DNA from: Polluticaenibacter yanchengensis
GTDB taxonomy: Bacteria > Bacteroidota > Bacteroidia > Chitinophagales > Chitinophagaceae
DNA: 64,000 bases
Direction: 5' to 3'
Assembly (NCBI GenBank): GCA_027854065.1
Contig: JAQGEF010000015.1
Span: 1-64,000, forward strand
In this document: piece by piece, positions 61,420 to 64,000 of the stretch
Layout of the letters: the number at the start of each line of letters is the position of its first letter
Position numbering within the stretch: position 1 is the first letter of the stretch
Position numbers and translations under genes: made by a program
Notes under the pieces: model-generated
What the model was told of the DNA's origin: nothing
Database searches by the model: none
What the model saw: the letters and a program-made list of their open reading frames with translations, nothing else

Positions 61420-62151
61420 TCACTTCTTTTGAGCAATAATAATCAACCTGTCAGATAGCTCATCATCAAACTTTTCCAGCTTATAATTGCCAAAAAGTGC
61501 CACAATCTCTAATCCGACTTTCGAAAACATCAGTTTGAAATCATCCAAACCAAACTTAGACACAGATTCACTATAATTAAAATTCTCGTCCCCGTCTTTA
61601 ATATGAATATGCTTTAAAAAATGAGTGTCCGTCACCTCTTTCTTAATAAGGTAGTCCACGTTATTAATTGTAATCGACATTTCTTTAATTAACTGCTTTT
61701 CGGTTTTAATAACATTTAAGTAGTCTATTACAAAAATGCCGCCAGCTTTTAAAGAATTTTTTATATTGTTCAAAGAGGTAATGTGTTCTCTTTGAGTTTT
61801 AAAATAACCAAAACTCGTAAACAGGTTCACAACAACATCAAAATAATTGATCCAGTAAGGCTGGCGCATATCCTGTACGTAAAAATGTAAATTGTCGTTT
61901 TCGTACTGCTTCGCCTCAGTAATAAAATAATTACTGTAATCAATACCAATAACTTTCAAACCCTGGTTATAAAGTTCAACGGCATGCCTGCCCTTGCCAC
62001 ATGCCAGGTCCAGCACTCTTGCACCATTTTTTAACTGTAAATGGCTTACAAGATTTCTGATAAAAGTGTTTGCTTCAGTTTCGTTACGTTTAAAATATAA
62101 GTCGTGATAATATGGCGTGTTAAACCAATCTTTAAACCATTCATTCTCCAT
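61420..62151 (-). CDS. Class I SAM-dependent methyltransferase
   Basis: 243-aa Rossmann methyltransferase. I use ATG 62151 (MENEWFKDWFNTPYYHDLYF), a typical start for this family; ATG 62163 is also possible, while a TTG at 62181 lies inside a promoter box. SAM motif I reads VLDLACGKGRHA, then VIGIDYSNYFITEA and YVQDMRQPYW. The substrate is unknown. The family often acts on small molecules. It is monocistronic and divergent from tryptophan dioxygenase. Confidence 0.87.
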   Translation of the reverse strand: MENEWFKDWFNTPYYHDLYFKRNETEANTFIRNLVSHLQLKNGARVLDLACGKGRHAVELYNQGLKVIGIDYSNYFITEAKQYENDNLHFYVQDMRQPYWINYFDVVVNLFTSFGYFKTQREHITSLNNIKNSLKAGGIFVIDYLNVIKTEKQLIKEMSITINNVDYLIKKEVTDTHFLKHIHIKDGDENFNYSESVSKFGLDDFKLMFSKVGLEIVALFGNYKLEKFDDELSDRLIIIAQKK

Positions 62152-62178
62152 TTGTCCCGGCATTATAAATTTAATTGG

Positions 62179-62186
62179 CAAATTTA
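62179..62186 (-). promoter_or_regulatory. -7 promoter box for the methyltransferase
   Basis: TAAATTTG on the minus strand, exact TAnnTTTG, ends 15 bases upstream of ATG 62163 and 27 upstream of ATG 62151. It rules out a start at 62181. Confidence 0.5.
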
Positions 62187-62303
62187 GTACCTTACACTCA
62201 ATGTTAATGAATTATACGGGTATAAATGAATACTTGTTTCAATCATTCATTTATAAACTGTAAGTTTGTTAGCATATTTTGGTTTGATTAAGAAAATAAA
62301 ACA

Positions 62304-63371
62304 ATGAGTGCACCGCAGTATTATCCCGATTATTTAGAATTAGATAAGATATTAGATGCCCAGCATCCTGTAAGCTATATGGAAGGCAATGAGCCCGCCC
62401 ATGATGAAATGTTATTTATCATCATCCATCAGGCATATGAATTATGGTTTAAGCAGATATTGTTCGAAGTAGATTCTATCATAGGTATTATGTCCAAAGG
62501 GTCTATTAACGATAATTCCCCGCATTTGCAAACCATAACCCATCGCATCAACAGGATCAATACCATCCTCAGGTTACTCGTACAGCAAATGGACGTTATG
62601 GAAACCATGACTCCGATGGACTTCCTGGACTTCAGGGATTTATTACGCCCGGCTTCAGGTTTTCAAAGCTGGCAATTCAAGCTGCTGGAAGCCAAACTAG
62701 GTTTAAAATATGAACAGCGCTTTGGTAAACAATATTATACAAGCGTATTAAAACCGGAATATACCAAATTAATAAAAGACGCCGAAGCAAGCCCTAGCTT
62801 ACTCGAACTTATTAATACCTGGCTGGAAAGATTTCCGTTATTCAACCAGGCAGAAAAGTGGGAAGGATTCGAAACGGAACATGAATTAACCGATGAAGAT
62901 GCTTTTATTAAAACATACAGGGACAAACTAAAAGAAAGCCTGGCAGAATCTGAGTTAGATAACTTAAAAGCATTTGATAGTTTCATAGGATTTGATAACA
63001 CTGAGTCATCGTCAGAAGAAGTTAATTTGCTATCACCAAAAGCCAGGAAAGCCGCCTTATTTATAATGATCTACAGAGGTTACCCGATGCTCCAGTTACC
63101 ATTTCAAATCTTACAAAGCCTGTTAGATACTGATAACCTTATGAGCTCCTGGCGATACAGGCATATAAATATGGTACGAAAAACAATTGGCCATAGGGTA
63201 GGTACCGGAGGAAGTACCGGTAAAGTTTACCTGAAAGGCGCTGCTGATGCACATTTTATATTCAGGGAAGTAGCACAGTTAACCAGTTTCTTAATAGAAA
63301 GAAAACATTTGCCAAAGCTACCTGCCAAAATAGAAGAAACATTAGGGTTCAGGCCATTTACGAATGCCTGA
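62304..63371 (+). CDS. Tryptophan 2,3-dioxygenase family protein
   Basis: 355-aa heme enzyme opening the tryptophan indole ring to N-formylkynurenine, the first step of the kynurenine pathway. Landmarks: DEMLFIIIHQAYELWFKQIL near residue 30-50, DFLDFRDLLRPASGFQSWQF, and SSWRYRHINMVRKTIGHRVG with GTGGSTGKVYLK in the C-terminal third, including the proximal His region. Bacteroidota homologues are often longer than proteobacterial ones. The later kynurenine enzymes are not here; NadC at 31 kb could take the final quinolinate. A VOC gene follows after 42 bases. Confidence 0.88.
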   Translation: MSAPQYYPDYLELDKILDAQHPVSYMEGNEPAHDEMLFIIIHQAYELWFKQILFEVDSIIGIMSKGSINDNSPHLQTITHRINRINTILRLLVQQMDVMETMTPMDFLDFRDLLRPASGFQSWQFKLLEAKLGLKYEQRFGKQYYTSVLKPEYTKLIKDAEASPSLLELINTWLERFPLFNQAEKWEGFETEHELTDEDAFIKTYRDKLKESLAESELDNLKAFDSFIGFDNTESSSEEVNLLSPKARKAALFIMIYRGYPMLQLPFQILQSLLDTDNLMSSWRYRHINMVRKTIGHRVGTGGSTGKVYLKGAADAHFIFREVAQLTSFLIERKHLPKLPAKIEETLGFRPFTNA

Positions 63372-63413
63372 TAAGCGTAACCGGTTCATTGTAGAATAGT
63401 AAAAATATAACTG

Positions 63414-63764
63414 ATGCTGACAGCAATTCACCCCAAACTACCAATGAGAAATAAACAGGAAACATTGGCATTTTATAAAAAAGTGGGATTTGAAGTTCCC
63501 GGTGACGACTATCCCGACTATTTAATAATAGAAAAAGATGCTGTTGAATTGCACTTTTTTCAATTTAAAGAACTGGACCCTCTGGAGAATTATGGACAGG
63601 TTTATATCCGGGTAAAGGATATAGATCAGTTTTATAATGACCTGGTAAATAGAAACGTAGCAATTCATCCTAACGGTGCATTAGAAAACAAGCCATGGGG
63701 GCAAAGAGAGTTTTCACTTCTTGATCCCGATAACAACCTTTTGACCTTTGGAGAAAGCGTTTAA
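63414..63764 (+). CDS. VOC-superfamily (glyoxalase/bleomycin-resistance-like) protein
   Basis: 116-aa protein with the betaalphabetabetabeta repeat of the vicinal oxygen chelate fold. Features: start HPKLPMRNKQETLAFYKKVG, DDYPDYLIIEKDAVELHFF, VYIRVKDIDQFYNDLVN and the end EFSLLDPDNNLLTFGE with the Glu ligand. The size and pattern fit bleomycin-resistance-type proteins, but most are general. It is likely in an operon with tryptophan dioxygenase. Confidence 0.85.
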   Translation: MLTAIHPKLPMRNKQETLAFYKKVGFEVPGDDYPDYLIIEKDAVELHFFQFKELDPLENYGQVYIRVKDIDQFYNDLVNRNVAIHPNGALENKPWGQREFSLLDPDNNLLTFGESV

Positions 63765-63905
63765 CAGGCATTGCAAAATTTTAACAATAAAAAGCAACAA
63801 TAAATATTTTTTATTTTTTTGGCTAACTTTATTAGCTAGTTTACAATAAGATAGAGTAGAAGTAAGGGTAAGCGGGCGCCAGATAACTGTTAATTAGAGG
63901 ATGAA

Positions 63906-63938
63906 TTGGTAATTTTTCTTATTTTAGCATTATCTTTG
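63906..63938 (+). promoter_or_regulatory. Promoter reading out of the window
   Basis: TTG at 63906-63908, a 22-base spacer and TATCTTTG at 63931-63938 (exact TAnnTTTG). No gene begins before the window end, so it would drive a gene beyond 64000. Region 63765-64000 holds no gene. Confidence 0.5.
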
Positions 63939-64000
63939 CTAACTGTTATACGTTAAATAACTAATCACACACACGATTTTTTTAATACACGGTTTACATT

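Overview
The window reads as chromosome of a Bacteroidota, most likely a Chitinophagaceae-like member of the Chitinophagia. Supporting signs are the -7 promoter box TAnnTTTG upstream of many genes, the absence of Shine-Dalgarno sites, two giant gingipain-like peptidases with type IX secretion C-terminal domains, several lipoproteins with a Cys lipobox, an ExbB/ExbD pair, a futalosine hydrolase and tryptophan 2,3-dioxygenase. No rRNA, tRNA, CRISPR array or prophage was seen. The only transposase is a broken IS110 remnant at the left edge.

Layout: 0-5 kb holds the IS110 remnant, cardiolipin synthase, a LEA-2 lipoprotein, a CBS-domain protein with a HAD hydrolase, and an arginase-family enzyme. 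5.3-15.8 kb is a tandem pair of very large C25 peptidases (PorU2-like). 15.8-21 kb is accessory in flavour: a dispersed hairpin repeat, a 21-bp minisatellite that keeps an open heptad reading frame, an alpha/beta hydrolase, a GNAT protein, an M14 carboxypeptidase and a YkgJ-type cysteine cluster protein. 21-32 kb carries gcvP, an SDR with an AraC-type regulator, an MMPL/RND exporter, a nadC-pbpC operon and DUF2200/SRPBCC genes. 33-42 kb has exbB-exbD, two unknown genes, gltX, der, futalosine hydrolase, an M13 peptidase and ribD.

The most interesting segment is 43.1-45.95 kb. A clear TPP riboswitch on the minus strand precedes a tightly overlapped four-gene operon: SAM methyltransferase, PurM/HypE-like ATPase, divergent ThiE-like protein and Trm112-like zinc protein. 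The riboswitch ties the operon to thiamine, but the gene set is not one of the standard thiamine operons and the ThiE-like protein departs from the canonical active site. It is the best candidate here for an undescribed pathway.

46-64 kb contains two divergent glycosyltransferases, hemL, topA, a pectate-lyase-like lipoprotein, a tiny secreted TonB-C-like protein, pnuC, a repeat-built secreted protein, an ABC-F ATPase, cystathionine beta-synthase, a DUF6089-like outer-membrane protein, a methyltransferase, tryptophan 2,3-dioxygenase and a VOC protein. Tryptophan dioxygenase, NadC and PnuC suggest NAD supply both from tryptophan and by salvage, although the intermediate kynurenine enzymes are not in the window.

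Two dispersed palindromic repeat families occupy gene ends: family A at 5.1, 24.3, 39.8 and 60.1 kb, and family B at 16.0 and 25.9 kb. Many operons end in long, nearly perfect hairpin terminators. At least three genes (nadC, gltX, ABC-F) have a promoter box so close to the start codon that their mRNAs should be leaderless or nearly so.
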